A DNA stretch of 64,000 nt from Arthrobacter sp. OY3WO11 (GCF_001641125.1 NZ_LWLP01000001.1:4157828-4221827), one strand, 5' to 3'; positions 1-7,652 are shown, numbered from the stretch's first letter. Notes: generated by a model not told the origin, from the letters alone. Numbers and translations: made by a program.

Positions 1-743
1 TGTTCGACGACGTCACGGAGGTTGCGCTGCCAGGCCACCTCAAGCGTGTGGTCACCGGCGGCGGCGACGTGCACGAGGCGCCCGCCGTCGTTCTCGCCAC
101 GGGTTCCGCCTACAAAGAGCTCGGACTGCCCGAGGAGAAGAAGCTCAGCGGCCACGGCGTGTCCTGGTGCGCCACCTGCGACGGGTTCTTCTTCCGCGAG
201 CAGGACATCATTGTGGTGGGCGGCGGCGATTCGGCCATGGAGGAGGCCATGTTCCTGACCCGGTTCGGCAAGTCCGTTACCGTCGTCGTCCGCAAGGGTG
301 AACTGCGCGCCTCCCGCATCATGGCGCAGAGGGCAAAGGACAACCCCAAGATCAGCTTTGCGTGGAACTCGGCCATCACCGCCATCCACGGCGACAGCAA
401 GGTCACCGGCGTCACGCTCACCGACACCCGCACCGGCGAAACCCGGGAACAGGCCGCCACCGGCATTTTCGTCGCGATCGGCCACGTCCCCCGCACCGAA
501 CTGGTGGCCGGGCAGGTGGACCTGGACGACGAGGGCTACATCAAGGTGGACTCCCCCACCACCGTCACCAACCTCTCAGGCGTCTTCGCGTGCGGGGACG
601 CCGTGGACCACCGCTACCGGCAGGCCATCACCGCCGCCGGCACCGGCTGCGCCGCAGCCCTCGACGCCGAACGCTACCTCGCGGCCCTCGAGGACGCGGA
701 CAGCATCGCCACCGCACTCGTGGAAGAACCAACCCACGCCTAA
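1..743 (+). CDS. Thioredoxin reductase, arsT-like (5' end outside window)
   Basis: FAD/NADPH disulfide reductase of the thioredoxin reductase family; it would pass electrons from NADPH to a small thiol partner in the cytoplasm. About 246 residues are visible from the frame starting at base 3; the family is usually 310-330 residues, so the FAD-binding N-terminus lies off the window. Seen: the redox motif CATC (bases 168-179), the NADPH loop VVGGGDSA just after it, and the closing GVFACGDAVDHRYRQAI block that contacts FAD. It is followed after 29 nt by a Cys-rich mini-gene, then arsO-like and arsC. Thioredoxin reductase genes called arsT sit beside arsO and arsC in Streptomyces arsenic clusters, so an arsenic role is likely, but a housekeeping trxB cannot be excluded without the upstream genes. 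Confidence 0.88.
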   Translation, partial: FDDVTEVALPGHLKRVVTGGGDVHEAPAVVLATGSAYKELGLPEEKKLSGHGVSWCATCDGFFFREQDIIVVGGGDSAMEEAMFLTRFGKSVTVVVRKGELRASRIMAQRAKDNPKISFAWNSAITAIHGDSKVTGVTLTDTRTGETREQAATGIFVAIGHVPRTELVAGQVDLDDEGYIKVDSPTTVTNLSGVFACGDAVDHRYRQAITAAGTGCAAALDAERYLAALEDADSIATALVEEPTHA

Positions 744-772
744 AGGCACAGTCAGGGGAGGGGGTGAGCTGA

Positions 773-844
773 ATGACTACAGGATGCTGCGGCGACTCCG
801 GTTGCTGCGACGACGATTCCTGCACTGACCAGGACTGCTGCTAA
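773..844 (+). CDS. 23-residue cysteine-rich micropeptide in the arsenic cluster
   Basis: Very short reading frame with a purine-rich ribosome-binding stretch (AGGGGAGGGGG, about 10 nt before the ATG). It encodes 23 residues of which 7 are Cys, at positions 5, 6, 11, 12, 17, 22 and 23, giving a regular pattern CC-x4-CC-x4-C-x4-CC; most other residues are Asp, Ser, Thr and Gly. Vicinal Cys pairs bind trivalent arsenic in ArsD and ArsR-type proteins, so an As(III)-binding or thiol-relay role fits the neighbours (thioredoxin reductase before, arsO-like and arsC after). I do not recognise a named family. The frame, RBS and pattern are seen; the function is inference. Expression is not shown. Confidence 0.6.
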   Translation: MTTGCCGDSGCCDDDSCTDQDCC

Positions 845-898
845 ACCCAGCCCCCTCCCCCGCCCACGCGCAAACCTACGGATGAAACAGAGGACACC

Positions 899-2275
899 AT
901 GGATGCAGCACAGAACCTTCCCGTTGCCGTTATCGGCGCCGGCCCCGTGGGGCTGGCTGCCGCAGCGCACCTGCTGGAGCGTGGCCTGGAGCCGGTGATC
1001 TTCGAGGCGGGCGCGACGGCGGGTGCGGCCGTTGAGCAATGGCGGCACATCCGGCTGTTCTCGCCGTGGCGGTTCAACCTCGACGCCGCCGCGGCGCGCC
1101 TGCTGGAATCCGCCGGGTGGGAAGCCCCCCGGCCCACCGCGCTGCCGTACGGCGGGGAACTCGTGGACAACTACCTGGCACCGCTGGCTGCGCTGCCAGA
1201 GATTGCATCCCGGCTACAGACCGGCGCACGCGTGGTCGCCGTGACCCGGGCAGGGCTGGACAAGACCCACACCCGCAACCGGGACACCACGCCCTTTACC
1301 GTCCGCGTTGAGCACGCGGACGGCGAAACACGTGACCACACCGTTGCCGCCGTCATTGACGCATCCGGCACCTGGTCCCGCCGCAACCCCCTGGGCACCT
1401 CAGGCCTTCCCGCCATCGGCGAGGACACCGCAGCGGACCGGATCTCCGCACCGCTGCCGGACGTTTCGGGCCGTGACCGGGCAGCCTTCGCAGGACGCCG
1501 GGTCCTGGTGGTGGGTGCCGGCCACTCCGCTGCCAACACGCTGACAGGCCTCGCCGACCTCGCCAAGGACGAGCCCAACACCCGGATCCTTTGGACCGTC
1601 CGCGGCGCCTCGGCGTCGAAAGTTTACGGCGGCGGCGACGCCGACGGCCTTCCTGCCCGTGGCCAGCTCGGCGGCCGCGTCCGGCGCCTGGTGGAGGCCG
1701 GAAAAATTGAGCTCCACACCGGCTTCGGCATCAGCTCACTGAAGACCCTCGACTCCCATGTCACAGTCGAAGCCGCAGACGGCCGGACCCTTGATGCCGA
1801 CGTCGTGGTCCCCTGCACCGGTTTCCGCCCTGACCTGGACATCCTCCGCGAAATCCGGCTGGAACTTGATCCCGCCGTTGAGGCTCCCCGTGAGCTCGGC
1901 CCGCTGATCGACCCGGAATTCCACTCCTGCGGCACTGTCCCGCCGCACGGTGCCAAGCTCCTGGCCCACCCGGACAAGGACTTCTATATCGTGGGCATGA
2001 AGTCCTACGGCCGCGCACCCACCTTCCTCCTGGCCACCGGGTACGAGCAGGTCCGTTCGGTAGTGGCTGCCCTGGCAGGCGACCGCGAGGCCGCTGACAC
2101 CGTCCAGCTGGAACTTCCCGAGACCGGCGTCTGCTCCACGGACGCGGGCACCAGCTGCGACGTCCCGGCAGCAGCAACCGCAGCCCAGCCCGATTCCAGC
2201 TGCTGCGCAGCCCCCGAGCCCGTCCTGGTGGGCTTTCCCACCGGGCTTTCCCACGGCCGCTCCGGCGGCAACTAG
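899..2275 (+). CDS. FAD-dependent oxidoreductase, ArsO-like, with Cys-bearing C-terminal tail
   Basis: Flavin-binding monooxygenase-like protein of 458 residues. Two dinucleotide-binding folds are visible: VIGAGPVGLAAAAHL near residue 11 (FAD) and VLVVGAGHSAANTL near residue 201 (NADPH); the closing part reads DFYIVGMKSYGRAPTFLLATGYEQ. The last 55 residues form a low-complexity Ala/Pro/Ser tail with four Cys, including VCSTDAGTSCD and a vicinal pair in SSCCAAPEP, which ordinary flavin monooxygenases lack. It lies 54 nt after the Cys-rich micropeptide and 31 nt before arsC. Homologues named ArsO occur in actinobacterial ars clusters, but their reaction is not established; arsenical oxidation or thiol chemistry is inferred from context. 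Confidence 0.82.
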   Translation: MDAAQNLPVAVIGAGPVGLAAAAHLLERGLEPVIFEAGATAGAAVEQWRHIRLFSPWRFNLDAAAARLLESAGWEAPRPTALPYGGELVDNYLAPLAALPEIASRLQTGARVVAVTRAGLDKTHTRNRDTTPFTVRVEHADGETRDHTVAAVIDASGTWSRRNPLGTSGLPAIGEDTAADRISAPLPDVSGRDRAAFAGRRVLVVGAGHSAANTLTGLADLAKDEPNTRILWTVRGASASKVYGGGDADGLPARGQLGGRVRRLVEAGKIELHTGFGISSLKTLDSHVTVEAADGRTLDADVVVPCTGFRPDLDILREIRLELDPAVEAPRELGPLIDPEFHSCGTVPPHGAKLLAHPDKDFYIVGMKSYGRAPTFLLATGYEQVRSVVAALAGDREAADTVQLELPETGVCSTDAGTSCDVPAAATAAQPDSSCCAAPEPVLVGFPTGLSHGRSGGN

Positions 2276-2306
2276 ATCCCTGAACATCGACCTCCGGAGC
2301 AGCGCC

Positions 2307-2747
2307 ATGTCCAACCCGAGCCACCAGTCACCCGTCCCCAAGAAACCAGCCGTCCTTTTTGTCTGCAGCAAGAACGGCGGCAAATCCCAGCTCGCCGCCG
2401 GCCTGATGAACCAGGTGGCCAACGGGAGCGTCACCGTGTACTCGGCCGGGACCAAACCCGGAAAGTCCTTGAACCTCCAGGCTGTGGAGTCGCTCACCGA
2501 GCTGGGCATCGACCTCAGCGGCGAACACCCCAAGCCGGTCACGGAGGACGTCCTGGACGCTGTGGACGCGGTGATCGTGCTGGGTACGGAAGCGAAACTG
2601 GAGCCCCGCGAGGGAACCCGTTTCGAGGTGTGGGAAACCGACGAGCCGTCCGAGCGCGGCATCGAGGGGATGGAGCGCATGCGGCTGGTGCGCGACGACA
2701 TCAGGTCCCGCGTCCGGAACCTCTATGAAAAGCTGACTGCCGGCTAG
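2307..2747 (+). CDS. arsC: Arsenate reductase of the low-molecular-weight phosphatase fold
   Basis: 146-residue cytoplasmic enzyme reducing arsenate to arsenite. The P-loop is VLFVCSKNGGKSQLAAG, with the catalytic Cys near residue 20; the usual phosphatase arginine of C-x5-R is replaced by Lys. This is the only Cys in the protein, so the intramolecular disulfide relay of the thioredoxin-type pI258 ArsC is impossible; one-Cys enzymes in actinobacteria such as the Corynebacterium ArsC1/2 use mycothiol and mycoredoxin instead. RBS is CCGGAG, 8 nt before the ATG. It is the last gene of the plus-strand ars set; the next gene is convergent, 34 nt away. Confidence 0.85.
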   Translation: MSNPSHQSPVPKKPAVLFVCSKNGGKSQLAAGLMNQVANGSVTVYSAGTKPGKSLNLQAVESLTELGIDLSGEHPKPVTEDVLDAVDAVIVLGTEAKLEPREGTRFEVWETDEPSERGIEGMERMRLVRDDIRSRVRNLYEKLTAG

Positions 2748-2781
2748 CAGCAGACACCTGGCTCCGACGGGCCAGCCGCCG

Positions 2782-3180
2782 CTACCCCATCGCGGGGGCC
2801 GCGGCGGTCCGTCCGGCAAGCTGGCGGCGAGCCCACCGGGCCAGTTTCTTGCCCTTGCCCTTCCACCAGTTGTCCTCGTCCTTGTCGTGGTGCAGGCGGA
2901 AGATGATGGCCATCAGCACGAACATGCCCATGACCACATCGATCCAGGACCACAGCACCAGGGCGATGAGCACCGTCAGGCCGTTCACGATGATGGACGG
3001 AATGGCGAGGGTGCGGAACACCGTGCTGGCCAGGTAGCGCCGGTGGGACCTCGGAACGGACAGTGCGCGCACCATGTCGAAGCAGACACACACCACCACC
3101 ACCGTCTGTCCGATCGCCAGCAGCATCTGGCCGGGAATCGAGCCGCTGAACGCTGCCACCGACTCCATCCCCGGGCTCAT
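2782..3180 (-). CDS. Small membrane protein, function unknown
   Basis: 132 residues. Three hydrophobic segments are visible (about residues 18-37, 55-75 and 77-92, the last two nearly continuous), followed by a basic cytoplasmic-looking tail rich in Lys, Arg and Trp (DNWWKGKGKKLARWARR). No catalytic motif or named domain recognised. ATG preceded by GAGGG at a usable distance. It follows the heat-shock operon on the same strand, but a strong hairpin lies between them, so it is probably its own unit. Confidence 0.62.
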   Translation of the reverse strand: MSPGMESVAAFSGSIPGQMLLAIGQTVVVVCVCFDMVRALSVPRSHRRYLASTVFRTLAIPSIIVNGLTVLIALVLWSWIDVVMGMFVLMAIIFRLHHDKDEDNWWKGKGKKLARWARRQLAGRTAAAPAMG

Positions 3181-3231
3181 CGGTGACCCTCAACGGCAGG
3201 GCGGCAGGATACGAAACCACACATGGAAAAA

Positions 3232-3303
3232 CCCCCAGAAACTTTGGAACCACTGCTGCTGATCCAGCAATGGTTCCATTGAAGTTTCCAAGGGCTCCGG
3301 GGG
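3232..3303 (-). terminator. Long stem-loop after hspR
   Basis: Imperfect 72-bp inverted repeat in the space between hspR and the small membrane gene, with paired blocks CCCCC/GGGGG, AAACTT/AAGTTT, GAACCA/TGGTTC and TGCTG/CAGCA closing on a short loop. No clear T tract follows. Likely transcription end of the dnaK operon. Confidence 0.6.
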
Positions 3304-3352
3304 TCACGAGTAGTAGGTACTCTATTTCCTGCCCGTACCCGTGGGGTTGTAC

Positions 3353-3778
3353 TTACCTCCCGATGGCGCGCGGCCGCCACAGCACCACAGCCTGCGACCG
3401 CGGGCGCGGACGCTGGCCGCGTGCCAGGCTCACTACGTCGCCTGCAGCGCCCGCCGCGAAGATCCGGGCATCCAGCGGCTGCCGGCGCCGGCCAAGTTCC
3501 TCGGTCAATTCCGAAACCCTGCTCTGCAGGGCGGCCACCTGGTTCTCCAGTTCCAGGATCCGTTTGATCCCTTCCAGCGAGACGCCTTCCTGCGACAACC
3601 GCTGCACCTCACGGAGCATGTTGATGTCCCGCTGCGAGTAGCGGCGGGACTTGCCGGGAGCGCGGCTGGGCGAGACGATGCCCAGGCGGTCGTACTGCCG
3701 GAGCGTCTGGGGGTGCATGTCCGCGAGTTCAGCCGCGACCGAAATCACGAAGATGGGCTGGTCAGCACTGACGTCCAC
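3353..3778 (-). CDS. hspR: Heat-shock repressor HspR (MerR family)
   Basis: 141-residue DNA-binding repressor that shuts off the dnaK operon and uses DnaK as co-repressor in Streptomyces. The MerR-type winged helix is at residues 9-75 (FVISVAAELADMHPQTLRQY ... SRRYSQRDINMLREVQRL), followed by a coiled-coil helix (ILELENQVAALQSRVSELTEEL) and an Arg/Pro-rich tail. GTG start with GGGAGGT 5-6 nt upstream. Last gene of the operon, 15 nt after dnaJ. Its expected HAIR sites are seen twice at the dnaK promoter. Confidence 0.93.
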   Translation of the reverse strand: MDVSADQPIFVISVAAELADMHPQTLRQYDRLGIVSPSRAPGKSRRYSQRDINMLREVQRLSQEGVSLEGIKRILELENQVAALQSRVSELTEELGRRRQPLDARIFAAGAAGDVVSLARGQRPRPRSQAVVLWRPRAIGR

Positions 3779-3793
3779 AGCACACCTCCCCTG

Positions 3794-4765
3794 CTACAAC
3801 CGGGCCTTGGCGGCCAGGCCCTCACGGACATCGGCTCCGGCCGTGGCCTCGGCAAACGCCTTGACCGCGGCTTCGGCTTCCTTGTTCAGGTTCTTGGGGA
3901 CGGCGACGTCGATGGTCACCAGCAGGTCGCCGGTTCCCTTGGACGTCTTCACGCCTTTGCCCTTGACCCGCAGGGTGCGGCCCGACGGCGTACCGGCCGG
4001 CACACGGACCCGCACCTTTTCGCCGTCGATGGTGGGCACCTCGATGTCCGCTCCCAAAGCAGCCTCAGGGAAGGTGACGGGGACGTGGATGCGGAGGTTG
4101 TCGCCGTCGCGCGTGTAGAACGCATGCGGCTGGACGGCGACGGACACCACCAGGTCTCCGTAACCGGCGGCGCCAGGCTGGCCCTTCCCCCGCACACGTA
4201 CCTTCTGGCCGTCCTTGATGCCGGCGGGCACCCGGACGTCGATCACTTCGCCGCTGGGTTCCCGCAGGCCGATGGTGGTGCCGCGGATGGCCCCGGCGAA
4301 GGAAATGCTCGTGGATGCCGTGCGGTCCGCACCCTTCTGCGGAGTCCGCTGGAATCCGGTCTGGCCGAAGCCGCCGCCGAACAGGTCAGCGAACTCCGGC
4401 GGGATTCCGCCCGCGGAGGGGTTGAACCCGCCTGCGTGCCGCCCGGTGTTGCCCGTGAACAGGCCGCCGAACATGTCCTCAAACCCGGCATTGCCGCCAC
4501 CGGCACCGCCGGGCGCGAACCTGGCACCGCCACCCATCGCGCGGATGGCGTCATACTGCTGGCGCTCGTCGGGGTCCGAGAGCACGGAATAGGCCTCGGA
4601 GATGTCCTTGAACTTCTTCTCCGAAGCAGCGTTACCCGCATTGGTGTCCGGGTGGTGCTGCCTGGCCAGCTTCCGGTACGCCTTCTTGATGTCGGCGTCG
4701 GAAGCGTCCTTGGCGACACCAAGGATCGCGTAAAAATCCTTGTCCACCCAATCCTGGCTAGCCAA
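3794..4765 (-). CDS. dnaJ: DnaJ/CbpA-type co-chaperone without zinc finger
   Basis: 323-residue J-domain protein that stimulates DnaK ATPase and delivers substrates. J domain at residues 9-75 with the essential HPD (RQHHPDTN), a Gly/Phe-rich linker (about 85-140), and the two-beta-barrel C-terminal domain (GTTIGLREPSGEVIDVRVPAG onwards). The four CxxCxGxG zinc repeats of classic DnaJ are absent, so this is a type II, CbpA-like protein despite its operon position. Start codon is TTG, chosen because GAAAGGAAA precedes it at 7 nt. A hairpin separates it from grpE. Confidence 0.92.
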   Translation of the reverse strand: MASQDWVDKDFYAILGVAKDASDADIKKAYRKLARQHHPDTNAGNAASEKKFKDISEAYSVLSDPDERQQYDAIRAMGGGARFAPGGAGGGNAGFEDMFGGLFTGNTGRHAGGFNPSAGGIPPEFADLFGGGFGQTGFQRTPQKGADRTASTSISFAGAIRGTTIGLREPSGEVIDVRVPAGIKDGQKVRVRGKGQPGAAGYGDLVVSVAVQPHAFYTRDGDNLRIHVPVTFPEAALGADIEVPTIDGEKVRVRVPAGTPSGRTLRVKGKGVKTSKGTGDLLVTIDVAVPKNLNKEAEAAVKAFAEATAGADVREGLAAKARL

Positions 4766-4790
4766 TGGCGTTTCCTTTCAAAGTTATGGG

Positions 4791-4840
4791 TCGGTGGTCG
4801 GGCTCATCGAAACCGCGTTTCGACGAGCCCAACCACCGGA
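4791..4840. repeat. REP-like palindrome between grpE and dnaJ
   Basis: Hairpin with arms of about 23 nt around a 3-nt loop: left arm GGTGGTCGGGCTCATCGAAAC, right arm GTTTCGACGAGCCCAACCACC, with only single mismatches. Inside the operon it could act as partial terminator, processing site or mRNA stabiliser. Similar GTTTCGA...GAGC...ACCACC palindromes are scattered through many Micrococcales genomes as I recall; copy number here cannot be tested. Confidence 0.7.
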
Positions 4841-4846
4841 GTATAG

Positions 4847-5527
4847 CTACGCAGGTACCGCGACGATGACCTGTGCTGCGCGGAGGACGCGTTCTCCTGA
4901 TTTGTAGCCGGAGCGGAGTACCTGGCTGACGGTGTCAACCTCGATGTCCTCGCCGGGCTGCTGGATCAGGGCCTCGTGAATCGTGGGATCGAACTCCACG
5001 CCCGTCTCATCGATCCGGACCAGGCCGTACGTCTTCAGCGCGTTCTCCAGCTTGGTGGCGATCGCGGCAAACGGTCCGTCAGCCAGGTCGCCGTGCTGGC
5101 GGGCCGCGTCGACGTCGTCCAAGACCGGAAGCAGGGAGTTCAGAACGCCGATGACGGCCATTTCCCCTGCCACGGCGCGGTCGCGTTCAACGCGCTTGCG
5201 GTAGTTGACATACTCGGCCTGCAGCCGGAGGAGGTCGTTCCGCAGTTCGGCCGCCTCAGCGTTGGCCGAACCCGTTCCAGCCGTACCCTGGGCCACGGAT
5301 TCTTCCGCCGGCACCTCGACGCCGTTGAGGATCTCCTCAGCCTGGGCCAGGGCGTCGCCGTCGGAATCCTGGGCACTGTGACCACTTTCAGGGTGCCGTG
5401 CCTGCCCGGTCACCGGGTCAACCTTGCGGTTGTCCCGGATGACCGGCTCATGGCTGTCGCCCTGCTGGCCTGCGCGATCGTGGTCGGTGGAAGGGTTGTG
5501 CTCTTCCTCGTTACCGTGATGGGGCAT
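4847..5527 (-). CDS. grpE: Nucleotide exchange factor GrpE
   Basis: 226 residues, cytoplasmic dimer that releases ADP from DnaK. Acidic, disordered N-terminal part to about residue 85 (His/Asp/Gln-rich), then the long coiled-coil helix (ELRNDLLRLQAEYVNYRKRVERD) and the beta domain with GVEFDPTIHEALIQQPGED, the GrpE signature. The ATG begins 2 nt after the dnaK stop, so translation is coupled; the ribosome-binding purines lie in the end of dnaK. The order dnaK-grpE-dnaJ-hspR is the standard actinobacterial one. Confidence 0.96.
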   Translation of the reverse strand: MPHHGNEEEHNPSTDHDRAGQQGDSHEPVIRDNRKVDPVTGQARHPESGHSAQDSDGDALAQAEEILNGVEVPAEESVAQGTAGTGSANAEAAELRNDLLRLQAEYVNYRKRVERDRAVAGEMAVIGVLNSLLPVLDDVDAARQHGDLADGPFAAIATKLENALKTYGLVRIDETGVEFDPTIHEALIQQPGEDIEVDTVSQVLRSGYKSGERVLRAAQVIVAVPA

Positions 5528-5529
5528 GG

Positions 5530-7419
5530 CTACTTCTTCGCTTCGTCTTCGTCGATGATCTCGGCGTCAACGATGTCTTCATCGCCCGAGGCAGAACCCG
5601 TCTTGTCACCGGCAGCGGAGCCCGCAGCGCCTTCAGCCCCTGCAGCGCCGGTGGCACCGTCCGGCGAACCGGCCTGGGCGTAGATGGCTTCGCCCAGCTT
5701 GCCCTGGGAAGCCTGCAGCTTCTCGAAGGCGGACTTCACGGCGGCGTCGTCGGTGCCTTCGAGCGCCTTCTTGAGGTCGTCGACGTCGGCCTGGACCTCG
5801 GTCTTGACCTCTTCGGGCAGCTTGTCGGCGTTGTCCGCGATCAGCTTGTCCACGGAGTAGGCGAGCTGCTCGGCGGTGTTGCGGGTGTCGGTTGCCTCGC
5901 GGCGGGCCTTGTCCTCGGCTGCGTGCTCCTCGGCATCCTTGACCATGCGGTCGATGTCTTCCTTGGAGAGGCTGGAACCGCCCGTGATGGTCATGGACTG
6001 TTCCTTGCCCGTGCCCTTGTCCTTCGCGGACACGTGGACAATGCCGTTGGCGTCGATGTCGAAGGTGACCTCAACCTGCGGGACGCCGCGCGGAGCCGGA
6101 GCAATACCGGTCAGCTCGAAAGTGCCCAGCGGCTTGTTGTCGCGGGTGAATTCGCGCTCACCCTGGAAGACCTGGATGGCCACGGAAGGCTGGTTGTCAT
6201 CAGCCGTGGTGAAGGTCTCGGACCGCTTGGTGGGGATGGCCGTGTTGCGCTCGATCAGGTGCGTCATCACGCCACCCTTGGTTTCGATGCCGAGGGACAG
6301 CGGGGTGACGTCAATCAGGAGGACGTCCTTGCGCTCACCCTTGAGGACACCGGCCTGCAGGGCTGCGCCAACAGCCACAACCTCGTCCGGGTTAACGCCC
6401 TTGTTCGGCTCCTTGCCGCCTGCCAGTTCCTTGACCAGCTCGGAGACAGCGGGCATACGGGTGGAACCGCCCACCAGCACGATGTGGTCGATGTCGGAAA
6501 GCTTGATGCCGGCTTCCTTGATGACGTCGTGGAACGGCTTCTTAGTGCGCTCCAGCAGATCCTTGGTGAGGTCCTGGAACTTGGCGCGGGTCAGCTGCTC
6601 GTCCAGGTGGACCGGGCCGTCGGGGGTGACGGACAGGTACTGGAGGGAGACGTTGGTGCTGGTGGAGGAAGAGAGTTCCTTCTTGGCCTGCTCAGCGGCT
6701 TCGCGGAGGCGCTGGAGTGCGATCTTGTCCTTGGAGAGGTCGATGCCCTTAACCTTGAGCTGGTTGAGCAGGTAGTCAACGACGCGCTGGTCCCAGTCGT
6801 CGCCGCCCAGGCGGTTGTCACCAGCGGTGGCGCGGACCTGGATGGTGGAGAAGTTGTCTTCGTCCTTGCCGACTTCCAGCAGGGAGACGTCGAAGGTACC
6901 GCCGCCGAGGTCGAAGACCAGGATGAGTTCGTCTTCCTTGCCCTTGTCCAGGCCATAGGCGAGTGCTGCAGCGGTGGGCTCGTTGACGATGCGCAGGACG
7001 TTCAGGCCTGCAATCTCGCCGGCTTCCTTGGTTGCCTGGCGCTCGGCGTCGTTGAAGTACGCCGGAACGGTGATCACAGCGTCGGTGACCTTTTCACCCA
7101 GGTAGGACTCGGCGTCGTTCTTCAGCTTCATGAGGATACGCGCGGAGATTTCCTGCGGGGTGTACTTCTTCTCGTCAACGTTGACGGTCCAGTCAGTGCC
7201 CATGTGGCGCTTGACCGAGGCGATGGTGCGGTCAATGTTGTTGACGGCCTGGCGCTTGGCGATCTCGCCCACCAGGACTTCGCCGGACTTGGAGAATGCA
7301 ACGACGGACGGCGTGGTGCGGCCACCCTCGGCGTTGGCAATAACGGTGGGCTCGCCACCTTCGAGAACGGAGACGACGGAGTTGGTGGTTCCGAGGTCGA
7401 TACCTACTGCACGTGACAT
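5530..7419 (-). CDS. dnaK: Chaperone DnaK (Hsp70)
   Basis: 629-residue ATP-dependent chaperone. The N-terminal nucleotide-binding domain starts AVGIDLGTTNSVVSVLEGG, with phosphate loop LVFDLGGGTFDVSLLEVG and the GGSTRMPAVSELV motif; the linker and substrate-binding domain follow (DVTPLSLGIETKGG), ending in the acidic tail DAEIIDEDEAKK. An in-frame upstream extension of 21 codons exists, but the ATG at 7419 gives the family's usual N-terminus and has GGAAG 6-7 nt before it. Transcription starts from a promoter flanked by two HAIR operators, giving HspR control. Confidence 0.97.
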   Translation of the reverse strand: MSRAVGIDLGTTNSVVSVLEGGEPTVIANAEGGRTTPSVVAFSKSGEVLVGEIAKRQAVNNIDRTIASVKRHMGTDWTVNVDEKKYTPQEISARILMKLKNDAESYLGEKVTDAVITVPAYFNDAERQATKEAGEIAGLNVLRIVNEPTAAALAYGLDKGKEDELILVFDLGGGTFDVSLLEVGKDEDNFSTIQVRATAGDNRLGGDDWDQRVVDYLLNQLKVKGIDLSKDKIALQRLREAAEQAKKELSSSTSTNVSLQYLSVTPDGPVHLDEQLTRAKFQDLTKDLLERTKKPFHDVIKEAGIKLSDIDHIVLVGGSTRMPAVSELVKELAGGKEPNKGVNPDEVVAVGAALQAGVLKGERKDVLLIDVTPLSLGIETKGGVMTHLIERNTAIPTKRSETFTTADDNQPSVAIQVFQGEREFTRDNKPLGTFELTGIAPAPRGVPQVEVTFDIDANGIVHVSAKDKGTGKEQSMTITGGSSLSKEDIDRMVKDAEEHAAEDKARREATDTRNTAEQLAYSVDKLIADNADKLPEEVKTEVQADVDDLKKALEGTDDAAVKSAFEKLQASQGKLGEAIYAQAGSPDGATGAAGAEGAAGSAAGDKTGSASGDEDIVDAEIIDEDEAKK

Positions 7420-7462
7420 GTGTTGCTTCCTTCTTTCCTTGGAAACTTGTTGGCGCCCGCGT

Positions 7463-7483
7463 ATTGAGCGTTCTGCACTCAAC
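7463..7483. promoter_or_regulatory. HAIR operator 1 (HspR site)
   Basis: Inverted repeat TTGAG-N9-CTCAA, matching the HspR box CTTGAGT-N7-ACTCAAG. It touches the -10 hexamer and covers the likely start point, so bound HspR would block initiation. Confidence 0.85.
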
Positions 7484-7509
7484 TTTACTCAGGGCGTCCT
7501 TGATGTCAA
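7482..7509 (-). promoter_or_regulatory. dnaK operon promoter
   Basis: On the minus strand, -35 TTGACA (7509-7504) and -10 TAAAGT (7487-7482) with a 16-nt spacer, about 60 nt before the dnaK start. It lies between the two HAIR sites. Confidence 0.65.
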
Positions 7510-7512
7510 CCC

Positions 7513-7539
7513 GAAGTTGAGCGGGGTACGCTCAACTTC
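7513..7539. promoter_or_regulatory. HAIR operator 2 (HspR site)
   Basis: Perfect 10-bp inverted repeat GAAGTTGAGC and GCTCAACTTC around a 7-nt spacer, just upstream of the -35 hexamer. It contains the HAIR core TTGAG-N9-CTCAA. Confidence 0.87.
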
Positions 7540-7607
7540 GTCGTTTGGGCTGGCGCGGGGAGCCGCGCAGCGCCAGCACTGGCGCGGATTTTCGCGCTTA
7601 AACGCGG

Positions 7608-7652
7608 ACGACGGCGGGCCCCCGTTTTCGCTGTTGGAGAACCCGCCGCCGT
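7608..7652 (-). terminator. Stem-loop after the acidic repeat gene
   Basis: GC-rich 11-bp stem (ACGACGGCGGG with CCCGCCGCCGT, one mismatch) and a 23-nt loop, in the 269-nt space between dnaK and the upstream gene. Confidence 0.4.

Noticed and set aside
3341..4846. Long plus-strand open frame over hspR and dnaJ
   Set aside because: Antisense shadow of well-supported genes; its protein is Gly/Arg/His-rich with no motif.
5923..7416. Long plus-strand open frame antisense to dnaK
   Set aside because: High-GC codon bias of dnaK keeps the opposite frame open; no RBS, promoter or family match.
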